This document shows, one piece after another, positions 7,958 through 17,259 of a stretch of 64,000 bases of DNA (position 1 is its first letter; every line of letters begins with the position of its first letter). The translations under genes were made by a program, and so were the position numbers. This stretch comes from CAXBDP01 sp963974465 (GTDB lineage Bacteria; Bacteroidota; Bacteroidia; Cytophagales; Cyclobacteriaceae). Where the stretch lies: assembly GCA_049340005.1 (NCBI GenBank), contig JBMPIY010000013.1, one strand, 5' to 3'. The notes under the pieces were generated by a model. That model was not told the origin of the DNA. It saw nothing but the letters and a program-made list of their open reading frames with translations, and did not search any database.

Positions 7958-9151
7958 CTAATCTTCCTCCGGCAAATAGGTCTCTGGCTGTATGTAGTTC
8001 GGGTAAATTTCCATGTAGCGTTTCTTTACCTTTTTATGAAGGATTTTCTTGAATTCATCAATTCCATCTTTTTCGATAGCACTAATAAATACTACTTCAT
8101 CTTCACCAGATTCTTTGTAGTAGTCTGTCAAGCTAGTTTTTAATCCTTCCAGTGTTTCATCTACATCAAACTCTAGTTTATCCACCTTATTAAATACCAG
8201 AATAGTAGGCTTGTCTTTGGCTTCGATGCTTTGCAGCGTTTCATTTACCACATTTATCTGATCTGCATAAGCTGGATGCGATACGTCAACTACATGCAAT
8301 AAAATATCAGCTTCGATCACCTCATTCAGAGTCGATTTGAACGACTCAATCAAGTGAGTTGGGAGCTTACGAATGAATCCTACCGTATCTGAAAGTAGGA
8401 AAGGAATATAATTGATAACGACCTTTCTAACGGTTGCGTCAACAGTTGCAAAGAGTTTATCCTCAGCCAAAACTTCCGATTTGGTGATGATATTCATCAA
8501 GGTAGATTTGCCCACATTGGTATATCCTACCAAGGCTACTCTTACTTGTGATTCACGACTTTTACGTTGGGTTAGGCTTTGCTTCTCGATTTTCTCAAGC
8601 TTTTTCTCCAAAACCGAAATTTGATTGCGAATCATTCTTCGGTCGGTCTCGATTTCCTTTTCACCCGCACCACCTCTAGTACCTGTACCCCCACGCTGCC
8701 GCTCCAAGTGAGTCCACATATTGGTAAGACGAGGAAGTAAGTATCTATATCGAGCTAATTCTACCTGAGTTTTGGCTTGGGCAGTTTGTGCGCGTTTTAA
8801 GAAAATGTCTAATATCAGTAAACTTCGATCGTAGATTTTGATTTCCAATTCTTTTTCGAGATTCCGCAATTGCGAAGGGCTCAAATCATCATCGAAAATG
8901 ACCATATCTACTTCAAGAGCCTTTACATACCCTAGGATTTCTTCTAGTTTGCCTTTGCCAACGTAAGTTCGTACATCGGGCTTTTGCATTCTTTGCTGCA
9001 CCTTTTTCTTGGTTTGCACGCCAAGTGTGGTAGCCAAAAACGCTAATTCATCTAAATACTCTTCTGTTGTTCTTTGTGATTGATCTTGAGGAGCAACAGA
9101 TACTAAAATGGCTGTTTCTTGTTTTAATCCGGTATCGTAGGTTTGCGTCAT
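7958..9151 (-). CDS. hflX: GTPase HflX, ribosome rescue/splitting factor
   Basis: A 397-residue protein of normal family length. The N-terminal HflX domain contains the typical VGKGKLEEI and FDDDLSPSQLRNLE segments. A glycine-rich RGGTGTRGGAGEKEIE loop and a coiled coil follow. The GTPase domain has G1 GYTNVGKST (about residue 210), G3 DTVGF and G4 NKVD. HflX binds the 50S subunit and splits stalled ribosomes, notably after heat stress. Its ATG overlaps the stop of the upstream cytochrome gene by one base (TAATG), so the two are probably transcribed together. Confidence 0.95.
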   Translation of the reverse strand: MTQTYDTGLKQETAILVSVAPQDQSQRTTEEYLDELAFLATTLGVQTKKKVQQRMQKPDVRTYVGKGKLEEILGYVKALEVDMVIFDDDLSPSQLRNLEKELEIKIYDRSLLILDIFLKRAQTAQAKTQVELARYRYLLPRLTNMWTHLERQRGGTGTRGGAGEKEIETDRRMIRNQISVLEKKLEKIEKQSLTQRKSRESQVRVALVGYTNVGKSTLMNIITKSEVLAEDKLFATVDATVRKVVINYIPFLLSDTVGFIRKLPTHLIESFKSTLNEVIEADILLHVVDVSHPAYADQINVVNETLQSIEAKDKPTILVFNKVDKLEFDVDETLEGLKTSLTDYYKESGEDEVVFISAIEKDGIDEFKKILHKKVKKRYMEIYPNYIQPETYLPEED

Positions 9152-9798
9152 TAATTATTCTTAAGGGTTTGGATATACACGGCAACTTGCTCTATTTGTT
9201 CCGCCGTCAATTCATTTTTAAATGCACGCATTGCTCCCTTACCATTTGTAATTTGGTTGATTGCCTCTGCTTGAGGTAAAACACTTTCTGTCAAATCGCC
9301 AGAATCAAATAAGCCAAGTTTGCCATCTTCACCATGGCATTGCACACAATGTACAGCATATATGTTCTTACCATTTGCCAAAATCACATCCATTTCAGTC
9401 ATTTCATCGGTTTGGACTACCTCAACAAGGTCTGCTTTTTGGAAGGTTAAACTTTTGGTTTCAGCGATGCCATAAGCGTAAAGGATTAACAGTAAGGAGA
9501 GTGTCGCCAATACTTTATTAGATCTTTTAAAGCCAATAATGCCCAGTGGTATAGCAAGAAATACCAAGACAACTTTTACCATTAAGTAAGTTGGTGGATG
9601 CCCACCTGCTGAAAACATAAGGTAAAAACCGGTCACCAGAATGAGGACACCAAGAACCATATCTACGATCTTAGTTTTGCTTCGGAAGTTTGCAACTGTT
9701 TCTGCTTTAGCTGCAAAGAGTAGTATTACCTTCACTAGCATAAATAGCAAAAAGGCAGTTACAATAATAATGTGCGAGGTGAGCATTGTTGAGATCAT
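9151..9798 (-). CDS. Membrane protein with four helices fused to a C-terminal cytochrome c domain
   Basis: A 215-residue protein. Four hydrophobic helices in the first 110 residues resemble the SirB2-type membrane fold (HPPTYLMVKVVLVFLA, then a short loop and another helix). A soluble mono-heme cytochrome c domain with CVQCH (about residue 151) follows; a Met in the GKGAMRAFK segment is the likely sixth heme ligand. It probably carries electrons at the outer face of the cytoplasmic membrane. The acceptor cannot be told from the sequence. It lies directly upstream of hflX with a one-base overlap. The SirB2 resemblance is a family impression; the heme motif is clear. Confidence 0.7.
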   Translation of the reverse strand: MISTMLTSHIIIVTAFLLFMLVKVILLFAAKAETVANFRSKTKIVDMVLGVLILVTGFYLMFSAGGHPPTYLMVKVVLVFLAIPLGIIGFKRSNKVLATLSLLLILYAYGIAETKSLTFQKADLVEVVQTDEMTEMDVILANGKNIYAVHCVQCHGEDGKLGLFDSGDLTESVLPQAEAINQITNGKGAMRAFKNELTAEQIEQVAVYIQTLKNN

Positions 9799-9893
9799 AT
9801 CTATATTGGTTTGTATTTTCCAAAAATAACAGCTTTACTTGGTATCAACCTATTTTTTTGATCAAATAGAACTGCCCATAAGCACAATAAACC

Positions 9894-10847
9894 TTAATTG
9901 GCCCAAACGAGAGAGCTGGCTCCTAAAATTGCCGCACTGCGATCTTGAATTCCAGAGAGCTCGATACGTGGCTTGCCTTGGTAAATATTGAGCAGATTTT
10001 GTTCGAATGTTTTGCGGGTTGGCTCCAATATTAAATCACCGGATTTTGCTAATCCACCAAACAAGTAAATAACTTCCGGGCTGGTAAAGGCAACGGCATT
10101 TGCTAGAGCAGCACCGAGAATCTCTCCTGTTTTGTTGAAAGTAGCTAAGGCTAATTTATCTCCATTATTTGCGTGCTCAGTGATATCCTTGGCAGAGAGT
10201 TTTATAAAACTGATTTCGCGAAGTGGACTTTCATATGTAGTATTTGCTGTCAACTCCATTAACGTACGACGAATGCCTGGTGCCGACACATAGGTTTCCA
10301 AGCATCCTTTCCTCCCGCAATTACATTGTCGACCATTGGGTACGACAATTACGTGTCCCAGCTCACCTGCGAATCCATCGTGCCCAATCAACAATTTTCC
10401 ATTAGAGACTATTCCGCTACCCAAACCCGTGCCCATCGTTACTACCATAAAATCTGTTTTGCCATTGGCAGCACCAAAAACCATTTCGCCTAAGGCCGCA
10501 GCATTTGCATCGTTGGTAACTGATATTTGAGTAGATGGGTAATACTTCGAAAGCAATTCTTTGAAGGGCACCACACCCTTCCAATTCAGATTTGGAGCAT
10601 GCTCAATGGTGCCTCTGTGGGCATTTGCATTGGGTGCTCCTATGCCTATTCCCATCAGTTTTATTTGATCTTCGAATGGCTGTCTCAAAACTTCCAATTC
10701 AGTAAACAGCACCTTGACAAAACTATCAGGATTGCTATGCTTATAAGTGGCCATTGAACTTTCAGCCAATACATTTCCTTCCCGATCTACTAACCCGAAT
10801 TTGGTAAAAGTGCCCCCTATATCTACTCCAATAGCTATTTCTTTCAT
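9894..10847 (-). CDS. ROK-family sugar kinase, probable glucose/mannose kinase
   Basis: A 317-residue protein. It has the ATP-binding start GVDIGGTFTKFG, the sugar-binding NDANAAALGE, the phosphate loop MGTGLGSG, the active-site segment GFAGELGHV and the zinc motif CNCGRKGCLE. All are hallmarks of ROK hexokinases. It is the third gene of a leftward operon (GH125 mannosidase, sugar transporter, ROK kinase). It therefore probably phosphorylates the mannose or glucose brought in by the transporter, 17 bp upstream. The sugar preference is inferred from that context, since ROK kinases are often relaxed in specificity. Confidence 0.9.
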   Translation of the reverse strand: MKEIAIGVDIGGTFTKFGLVDREGNVLAESSMATYKHSNPDSFVKVLFTELEVLRQPFEDQIKLMGIGIGAPNANAHRGTIEHAPNLNWKGVVPFKELLSKYYPSTQISVTNDANAAALGEMVFGAANGKTDFMVVTMGTGLGSGIVSNGKLLIGHDGFAGELGHVIVVPNGRQCNCGRKGCLETYVSAPGIRRTLMELTANTTYESPLREISFIKLSAKDITEHANNGDKLALATFNKTGEILGAALANAVAFTSPEVIYLFGGLAKSGDLILEPTRKTFEQNLLNIYQGKPRIELSGIQDRSAAILGASSLVWAN

Positions 10848-10864
10848 GACTGAATCAGATTAAT

Positions 10865-12223
10865 TTATATTTTGGTTTTTCCTAATTGGGCTCCAAAATA
10901 GAAAAGATACACATAACAAATTACAGGTACTAAAAACGACAATTGAATTCCTATTTGGTCGGCAACCAAGCCTTGGATAGGAGGAATCAATGCGCCACCT
11001 AATATCATCATTACCAAAAGAGATGAGCCTTGGGATGATTTTTCTTTTAGACCGGCAATAGATAAAGTAAAGATATTTGACCACATGATGGAGTTGAAAA
11101 GGCCAACTCCGATAATCGCCCACATAGCAAGCATGCCTTCGCTAAATGACCCTGTTAGAAGTAGTACTGCTGAAGCTAATGCAAATAAGGCTAATGTGCG
11201 GGAGGTTAAGGATTTTCCTATAATAAATACCACAAAATTTGCCAACATCAATCCGGCAAAGGGTAGTATTTCAAAGAATCCAAAGCCAGTAATGAGCATC
11301 GTGAAAATAAAGGCTAGCGCAAATAGACCAATGGCACCACCGAGCTTACCGCCTAATTTTCCATTGCCCAAATATAGAGCACCTACAAATCTGCCAGTCA
11401 TAGCTCCACCCCAATAGAGGGCCAAATATCTACTTGCCAATTGTTCATTGAAGCCAGCGATACTCGGCTCGGCAAGGAAGGAAACCAAGTTGGAGCCAAT
11501 AGCTACTTCAGCACCAACATAGCAGAAAATGGCAATCATACCCATTCTCAAGTTTTTGTGTGCCAATGCACTGCCTTTCACATTGCTTACTTCTGTTTGT
11601 GGAATTGCAGGCAAATTGGCTTTGGAGATAACAAAAGCTAAAATGAAAAAGCCTGCTGCTAATATGATATAAGGAACTCTCACCGCATCGGCACCAGCAC
11701 TTTCATTGAAAAAATATTCGAAAATAAAGTAACCACCAATTACAGGAGCGATGGTAGTGCCAAAGGAATTAAAAGCTTGAGCCAAATTGAGTCGGCTAGA
11801 TGCTGTTTCTGGTTTCCCAAGCAAAGCAACATACGGGTTTGCTGCGATTTGTAGAATGGTAAGGCCCAAACCTAAACAGAATAACGCAGCCAAGAAAAAG
11901 CCATATTGCAAAAGCTGAGCGGCGGGCACAAAAAGTAAACAGCCTATTGCTGCCAAAGCAAGTCCTAAAACTAAGCTCTTTTTATAGCCCAGTTTACCAA
12001 TCGGATCTCCACTTTTAATCGAGATGAAATAGTAAATAAGAGAGCCAATAAAGTAAGCACCAAAAAAGGCAAACTGCACTAAATTGGCTTGAAAGTAACT
12101 TAACTCAAATACTCCTTTCAGATATGGAATAAGGATGTCGTTAAGGCATGTGATGAAACCCCACATGAAAAAAAGTGTAGTAATGGCCGTAATAGGGCCG
12201 CGGTAGTTTGGCTCTTGACTCAT
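10865..12223 (-). CDS. Sugar MFS transporter of the FucP/GluP (fucose/glucose/galactose) family
   Basis: A 452-residue protein with about 12 membrane helices. The N-terminus carries ITTLFFMWGFITCLND, the FucP-family signature, with further family-like stretches such as QIAANPYVALLG and NSIMWSNIFTLSI. These proteins import hexoses with protons. The gene overlaps the upstream GH125 gene by four bases (ATGA) and is followed by the ROK kinase, so its natural substrate is probably mannose. The operon order supports a complete route from mannoside to hexose-6-phosphate. Confidence 0.9.
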   Translation of the reverse strand: MSQEPNYRGPITAITTLFFMWGFITCLNDILIPYLKGVFELSYFQANLVQFAFFGAYFIGSLIYYFISIKSGDPIGKLGYKKSLVLGLALAAIGCLLFVPAAQLLQYGFFLAALFCLGLGLTILQIAANPYVALLGKPETASSRLNLAQAFNSFGTTIAPVIGGYFIFEYFFNESAGADAVRVPYIILAAGFFILAFVISKANLPAIPQTEVSNVKGSALAHKNLRMGMIAIFCYVGAEVAIGSNLVSFLAEPSIAGFNEQLASRYLALYWGGAMTGRFVGALYLGNGKLGGKLGGAIGLFALAFIFTMLITGFGFFEILPFAGLMLANFVVFIIGKSLTSRTLALFALASAVLLLTGSFSEGMLAMWAIIGVGLFNSIMWSNIFTLSIAGLKEKSSQGSSLLVMMILGGALIPPIQGLVADQIGIQLSFLVPVICYVYLFYFGAQLGKTKI

Positions 12224-13641
12224 CCTTTTACGATTTCTGGGTATTTATTCAAAGTATCTATAATCAATTCACCAAACAGTGTATTTGCCCATGCAAACCA
12301 TTTTCGAGTGAAATTTTCCGGATTATCCTTATGAAAGGATTCATGCATAAATCCAGTGTCACCATGTGTTTGCCTCAAAGTTTCTATACAATTGGCAATC
12401 TCTTCCTTATTCTCGGTAGTAAAGGCTCTCATAATAATACTCATCGGCCAAATCATATCCAGACCTACATGTGGCCCGCCAATTCCTTCAGCAGCTTTTC
12501 CTTTGAAGAAGTATGGATTGGAATTGCTTAATACAAGCTTTCTTGTGTTCTGATAAACTTCATCATCCCTATCAATCAAGCCTAAGTAGGGCATGGCTAA
12601 TAAACTTGGCACATTGGCATCATCCATAAATAAATGGTTGCCAAAACCATCCACTTCATAGGCGTATACAGGGCCGTATATCGGGTGATTCACAATAGCG
12701 TATTGGCCTAAGGCTTTCTCAACCTCATCGCTCAATGCTAATGCATCCATTGCAAGAGCAGAATCGCTATGAATATTAGTGGCCATTTCGGCTAGTTGCC
12801 TAAGCGAAAGTACTGCAAAGAAATTTGACGGAATCAGAAATGGATAAATCGTAGCATCATCAGAAGGTCGGAATATGGAACAAATCAGACCAATAGGGCG
12901 GATGGGATTTCCATAGCCTGCTCCAGCTACTGTGTCGGTTTGCCAGCCTGTAACCCGCTGGAATTTATAAGGACCTTTATTTTCTTTGCGCTGCTGCTGC
13001 CTGAAAGTTTGTACGACCAAACGCATAGCGGCAAGCCAATCTTGATCGAAACATGATTCCTCTTTGGTCGTTTTCCAGTAGTTATAAGCCAGCCGAATAG
13101 GATAGCACAATGAATCTACTTCCCATTTTCGCTCATGCAATTCGGGTTTCATTTCGGTTAGATCGTTCATCCATTCGCTTTCGCCGGGGCCGTCGTTAAA
13201 GGCATTGGCATAAGGATCGATCAAAATACATTGTGTCTGTCTATTGATTACGCCAGCAATTAGTTGCGATAATTGATCGTCATTGGTACAAAGCGGGAGG
13301 TAAGGCCACACTTGTGCTGTAGAGTCTCTGAGCCACATTGCCTCTATATCGCCCGTGATGACAAATGTATCCGGGCGTCCATTTTTGATACTAAAATTTA
13401 CAGTCGTGTCGAGTGTATTTGGAAAGCAATTTTCGAATAGCCATGCCAATTCCTCATTCTTAATTTCGCTTTTTACTCGCTTTATAGTTTCCTCTACAGC
13501 TTGGCTAGTGAAATTTCTATCAGCCAATGGAGGTCTCAAAGAAGTAAAGGAGTTTCTTTGAGATTTGGAGAAAGTTGGGAAGCCTAAAATTGTACCTCCC
13601 GCCACCATTCCACTTATTTTCAAAAAGGTTTGTCTGTCCAT
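12220..13641 (-). CDS. Glycoside hydrolase family 125, exo-alpha-1,6-mannosidase
   Basis: A 473-residue protein with the family-wide segments GDIEAMWLRDSTAQVWPY (about residue 95), DPYANAFN, ERKWEVDSLCYP, GWQTDT, MDDANVPSLLA, GIGGPHVG and the C-terminal FTRKWFAWANTLFGEL. GH125 enzymes remove terminal alpha-1,6-mannose from N-glycans and yeast mannan by a metal-independent inverting mechanism. The N-terminus, DRQTFLKISGMVAGG, resembles a Tat leader but lacks the twin arginine. It probably acts in the periplasm and supplies mannose to the overlapping transporter gene. Confidence 0.92.
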   Translation of the reverse strand: MDRQTFLKISGMVAGGTILGFPTFSKSQRNSFTSLRPPLADRNFTSQAVEETIKRVKSEIKNEELAWLFENCFPNTLDTTVNFSIKNGRPDTFVITGDIEAMWLRDSTAQVWPYLPLCTNDDQLSQLIAGVINRQTQCILIDPYANAFNDGPGESEWMNDLTEMKPELHERKWEVDSLCYPIRLAYNYWKTTKEESCFDQDWLAAMRLVVQTFRQQQRKENKGPYKFQRVTGWQTDTVAGAGYGNPIRPIGLICSIFRPSDDATIYPFLIPSNFFAVLSLRQLAEMATNIHSDSALAMDALALSDEVEKALGQYAIVNHPIYGPVYAYEVDGFGNHLFMDDANVPSLLAMPYLGLIDRDDEVYQNTRKLVLSNSNPYFFKGKAAEGIGGPHVGLDMIWPMSIIMRAFTTENKEEIANCIETLRQTHGDTGFMHESFHKDNPENFTRKWFAWANTLFGELIIDTLNKYPEIVKG

Positions 13642-13809
13642 GTTTTACTTTTGGGAGGTTTAAGCTAACATTTTTATTTAAATATGCTTTTATCAATGTT
13701 AAGTTTATGTAGAGTAAATCTTAAAAATAAATCCATTCGAAGAAAATTGAATGATTCTTTTCTAATTCTACCTTAGCTTAGTTCTTTTGTGAATCAAAAA
13801 TAAATTGAT

Positions 13810-14304
13810 ATGAAATATATTTTAAAGTCTACTTTACTTGTTTCTGCATTTGCAATGATTAATGCATGCGCACCTGAAGAGAACACTGAAGCGGTAGGAG
13901 AAGCAGGTTGGCTAAAAGGAACGCCAACGGAGAAATTCGAAGAAATTACCCATCAATTGCAAGGTTTCAGCCGTACTATGAGGGAAGTTGGTTATAGATA
14001 TCAAGAGCTTTACTGGGCTGGCAAAGATATGAATTGGGAATATGCTGATTACCAAGTAGAGCATATTTATGAAGTATTGGAGCAAGGCTATGTACGCAGA
14101 CCAGGGCATGAAGCATCAGGAAAGAATTTTGTAGACAGTATTCTTCCTGAAATGGAAAAGGCAATTGCATCGAAGGATACTACTGAATTTATTAAGACTT
14201 TTGAGATGGTGACAGTTAATTGCAATGCTTGCCACGCAATGGAAGAAGTTCCTTTTCTAACCGTGAGAACGCCTACTGAAAGACAGTCGCCCATCAGACC
14301 TTAA
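13810..14304 (+). CDS. Cytochrome c-type lipoprotein with C-terminal heme motif
   Basis: A 164-residue protein. The lipoprotein signal peptide ends with the lipobox INAC (Cys 20). The rest is helical and charged, and a CNACH heme-binding motif sits about 24 residues from the end. The heme motif near the C-terminus of a small helical protein resembles the cytochrome c' class, though the protein is unusual and no sixth ligand can be named. It is probably tethered to the membrane in the periplasm. It is divergent from the GH125 gene and upstream of psd, with no obvious functional link to either. Confidence 0.7.
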   Translation: MKYILKSTLLVSAFAMINACAPEENTEAVGEAGWLKGTPTEKFEEITHQLQGFSRTMREVGYRYQELYWAGKDMNWEYADYQVEHIYEVLEQGYVRRPGHEASGKNFVDSILPEMEKAIASKDTTEFIKTFEMVTVNCNACHAMEEVPFLTVRTPTERQSPIRP

Positions 14305-14358
14305 CTACTCCCAAAATCGAGGGCAAAGCAGTATTGGATGATATTCCTATCAATCCGT

Positions 14359-14366
14359 TATCTTTG
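14359..14366 (+). promoter_or_regulatory. Bacteroidota-type -7 promoter box upstream of psd
   Basis: TATCTTTG matches the TAnnTTTG consensus read by the primary sigma factor of this phylum. A TTGG lies about 21 bp upstream as a possible -33 element. Transcription would begin about seven bases downstream, close to 14373. That rules out the GTG at 14366 as a start and leaves a very short leader before the ATGs at 14375 and 14387. Confidence 0.6.
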
Positions 14367-14386
14367 TGCCCTCAATGTTAATTAAT

Positions 14387-15049
14387 ATGACTATTCATAA
14401 AGAAGGTACCGCCTCGTTGTTTCTCACTTTTGGAGTTTTGTTTGTGCTCAATTTGGCACTTTCAAGACTTATTCCCGATCAAGTGATTATTCGCCAAGGC
14501 TTTGTAGTTGTTAGTCTTATTTTGTTTTTGGTAGTCTTACAATTTTTCAGGCATCCAAAAGTAAAAGTTACTAAGGATCCAAGTTTAGTGCTGGCACCTG
14601 CTGATGGCAAAGTGGTAGTGATTGAAGAAACCGTTGAACAGGAATACCTGAAAGAAAAGCGAATTCAAGTTTCCATTTTTATGTCACCGATCAACGTGCA
14701 TGTCAATCGCAATCCTGTGGCAGGTATTATTAGTTATTTCAAATATCATCCCGGTAAATACTTAGTTGCTTGGCATCCCAAGTCGAGTACTGAAAACGAA
14801 CGCACAACGCTGGTTTACAAACTCTCCAATGGTGTTGAAATTTTGATCCGACAAGTGGCAGGAGCAATGGCTCGCCGTATTTGTTGGTATGTAAAGCCAA
14901 ATCAAGCCGTAGATCAAGGAGCTGAGTTTGGCTTTATCAAATTCGGATCTAGGGTGGATCTATACCTCCCGCTCGGTACGGAAATACTGGTAGATAAAGA
15001 ACAAAAAACCAAAGCAGGTGTAACTCCAATTGCTAGGTTGAAAGCATAA
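14387..15049 (+). CDS. psd: Phosphatidylserine decarboxylase proenzyme
   Basis: About 220 residues, matching the short (Sinorhizobium-type) Psd form. Two membrane segments in the first 60 residues precede the catalytic domain, with APADGKVV, the MSPINVHVNRNP segment and the self-cleavage site FGSRVD (Gly-Ser), which generates the pyruvoyl group. It converts phosphatidylserine to phosphatidylethanolamine, the main membrane lipid of Bacteroidota. I chose the start at 14387 (MTIHKEG) because the promoter box ends at 14366; 14375 is an alternative. No pssA is adjacent. Confidence 0.92.
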   Translation: MTIHKEGTASLFLTFGVLFVLNLALSRLIPDQVIIRQGFVVVSLILFLVVLQFFRHPKVKVTKDPSLVLAPADGKVVVIEETVEQEYLKEKRIQVSIFMSPINVHVNRNPVAGIISYFKYHPGKYLVAWHPKSSTENERTTLVYKLSNGVEILIRQVAGAMARRICWYVKPNQAVDQGAEFGFIKFGSRVDLYLPLGTEILVDKEQKTKAGVTPIARLKA

Positions 15050-15379
15050 TTCAAACCTAAATTTATTAACGAATATCTAACCACAGGCGCATCGCAGCTT
15101 ATTTGTTTTAATTCATGAAAATCAATCACTTAGTGAGAATTATAAACAACTATTTGTATTGAAAAGAATTGCAATCCCTAATATTAGAATTTAAATCTAA
15201 ACTGTTATTTTACCTTCTTTTCCCTAAAATATGTTCCATAAATAGGCGACCCAAAGAAAACGCTGCACTCAAACAGTCTTTGGCTCTAGAAAGCCTATTT
15301 ATTACACATATTTCTTAACGGGAAAATCTCCTAGAATGAAGTAAGAAGAAAAAGAAAATAATAATAAGAAATGGCTGTT

Positions 15380-15495
15380 TGCGGGTGGGAGGACAAAAAG
15401 GCGGGCCAGCGTTGGCCCATAGCGTGGAAGCTTCTTTTTGTCTAGACTTTTTTGTTTCTTTTTTGTGGCAATGACAAAAAGAAAAAAAAGAATTT
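15380..15495. repeat. Nested inverted repeats in the 600-bp gap after psd
   Basis: Between 15050 and 15656 no gene is seen. The interval holds a structured element. GACAAAAAG (15392-15400) pairs with CTTTTTGTC (15434-15442). Inside that loop GGGCCA pairs with TGGCCC (15403-15418). A palindrome GTCTAGAC follows at 15440-15447, and a third near-perfect hairpin is built from TTTCTTTTTTGT and ACAAAAAGAAA (15455-15484). It resembles a compact intergenic repeat (REP- or MITE-like) or a strong bidirectional terminator. A near match to the dispersed octamer (GCGGGTGGGAGG) lies at its left edge. Confidence 0.6.
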
Positions 15496-15656
15496 CCGGA
15501 TTACTTTGGATTTAAATGACACGTTGAAACAAATAAGCAACTCTTTGTATTAGAACAGCCCTATATCTTTAGTAAGCACGAGCATGCGGATTATAAGTTA
15601 TTTAAATTCAACATTTTAACATATTAAAGAATCAATTTTCTATGCTAGCAAAGATA

Positions 15657-16133
15657 CTATTTCAAAAGTAGCTGCACCAATTGCTCTAGATACTGCTGAT
15701 CAATATTATCAAAATCGTTCAGCTGATCGCTATCGACATCCAGCACAAACTTCACTTCATTGCCCTGAATACCGGGAACCACTATTTCAGATTTTGAGGC
15801 AGAATTGCAAGCAATATGACCTGGAAATGCATCAACGTCTTCCACAATTAGGGTTTGCTTCTTTTGCCATGAAGTGCCGCAAACGCCCTTGCCTAAATTG
15901 ATTCTTGTGCAAGCAATTGGACCTTGAAATGGACCCAATACCAATTGATCCTTTTTCACAATATAAAAGCCTACCCAAAAGAAATTGAAGGCCTCTTTGA
16001 GTGCCGCAGCCATATTGGCCATATTCGCATATTCATCTTCTTCGCCAAATAGCAATGCTTCAATTTGCGGGAGGATGGCTTGGTATATAGCTTCTTTTTC
16101 TTTGCTTTCAGGTAAAATAAGTGTTTCAGACAT
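15657..16133 (-). CDS. Free methionine-(R)-sulfoxide reductase (GAF-domain)
   Basis: A 158-residue single GAF domain. The family motifs are present: VGFYIV, GPFQGPIAC, GKGVCGT and FPGHIACNSASKSEIVVP. The three cysteines in IAC, GVC and IACNS are those used for catalysis and recycling in fRMsr enzymes. It reduces free methionine-R-sulfoxide, repairing oxidised methionine in the cytoplasm. It lies 31 bp downstream of ribD on the same strand and may be co-transcribed. Confidence 0.9.
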   Translation of the reverse strand: MSETLILPESKEKEAIYQAILPQIEALLFGEEDEYANMANMAAALKEAFNFFWVGFYIVKKDQLVLGPFQGPIACTRINLGKGVCGTSWQKKQTLIVEDVDAFPGHIACNSASKSEIVVPGIQGNEVKFVLDVDSDQLNDFDNIDQQYLEQLVQLLLK

Positions 16134-16164
16134 ATATATGGCTTGATTTTATAATCGTTCTCTA

Positions 16165-17202
16165 TTATTCGTTTGTGTTAACATAAAAGTCTAGCGTATC
16201 GTTTTCGATTTGCATAGTATCTTTTATTAAATGAACTGGCAATTGAGAGCTAGCAATTCCAGCTTTGAAAGTATGACCGGCGGTGAAAACTCGCGCCTCA
16301 TCCCACAATCCTTTGGCGATAAATTGATTCAAAGTGGCAGTTCCTCCTTCTATGATTATTGACTGGATATTTCTACTTAGCAAATCTTCCAAAATAGCTT
16401 CAATTTCGAATGGCTCCTGTAGCTTTATGAATTGGCAATTTTCAGTTGATGGCTTATCTCGCAATGTGTAAACAAGCGTTTCCACTGATTGGTCGAACAA
16501 ATGTAGATCAGCAGGTAAGCGCAAATTCCTGTCTATTACAATTCTTTTGGGATTTCGGCCTTGCCATTCTCTTACGGTCAATCGTGGATTGTCCAATAGA
16601 GCAGTTTGAGTTCCTACCAAAACCGCATCTTCCTCCGTACGCCATTTGTGCACAAGCGAGCGCGATATTTCATTACTTATCCATTTGGATGATCCGTCTG
16701 GCCGAGCAATAAATCCATCAGCAGTTTGCGCCCATTTTAAGATAATGTATGGCCTTTTTCGCTCCATTTGGGTGAAAAATCGACGATTTAAACTTTGCCC
16801 TTCTACAAACAAAATATCTTCGATCACTTCGATGCCAGCCTCCCGCAGTTTTTGGATGCCACGGCCAGCCACTTTGGGGTTTGGGTCGCTATTGGAAACT
16901 ACCACTCTACCGACTTTCTTTTCAATAATCAAATCGGCGCAAGGGGGAGTTTTGCCATAGTGTGAGCAAGGTTCTAAGTTCACATACAAAGTACTCTCTG
17001 AAAGCAGACTTTCATCTTTTACATCCCGCAGCGCATTTACTTCGGCATGGGGCCCGCCATATTGCTGATGCCAACCTTCGCCAATGATTTTTCCTTTATG
17101 CTCAATTACACAGCCCACCAATGGATTTGGACTCACTTTGCCCAAACCATTCATTGCCAATTGCATGGCGCGTTGCATCATTAGAGGATTCACTTCATTC
17201 AC
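16165..17202 (-). CDS. ribD: Bifunctional riboflavin biosynthesis deaminase/reductase RibD
   Basis: About 345 residues. The N-terminal deaminase domain has the zinc motif HAEVNAL and the pair PCSHYGKTPPCADL. The C-terminal reductase domain has ILKWAQTADGFIA, SNEISR and the RTEEDAVLVGTQTALLDNPRLTVR region. It carries out the second and third steps of riboflavin synthesis. The open frame extends upstream to a TTG at 17217; I prefer the GTG at 17202 (NEVNPLMMQRAM), with the ATG at 17181 as an alternative. It is divergent from prmC across a very short gap, so the two probably share a control region. Confidence 0.9.
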   Translation of the reverse strand: MNEVNPLMMQRAMQLAMNGLGKVSPNPLVGCVIEHKGKIIGEGWHQQYGGPHAEVNALRDVKDESLLSESTLYVNLEPCSHYGKTPPCADLIIEKKVGRVVVSNSDPNPKVAGRGIQKLREAGIEVIEDILFVEGQSLNRRFFTQMERKRPYIILKWAQTADGFIARPDGSSKWISNEISRSLVHKWRTEEDAVLVGTQTALLDNPRLTVREWQGRNPKRIVIDRNLRLPADLHLFDQSVETLVYTLRDKPSTENCQFIKLQEPFEIEAILEDLLSRNIQSIIIEGGTATLNQFIAKGLWDEARVFTAGHTFKAGIASSQLPVHLIKDTMQIENDTLDFYVNTNE

Positions 17203-17259
17203 AGTCGCAATATACAATGCAGGAATTTTTCTGCTACAATTTTCTATTTTTGAGGATAA

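Noticed and set aside
11085..11417. A 110-residue plus-strand frame inside the sugar transporter
   Set aside because: Proline-rich antisense frame with no family resemblance.
15381..15392. GCGGGTGGGAGG as another copy of the octamer
   Set aside because: It has a four-base insertion and does not match; near misses GCGGGAGA at 3574 and CCTCCCGA in the 38554 loop were also left out of the count.
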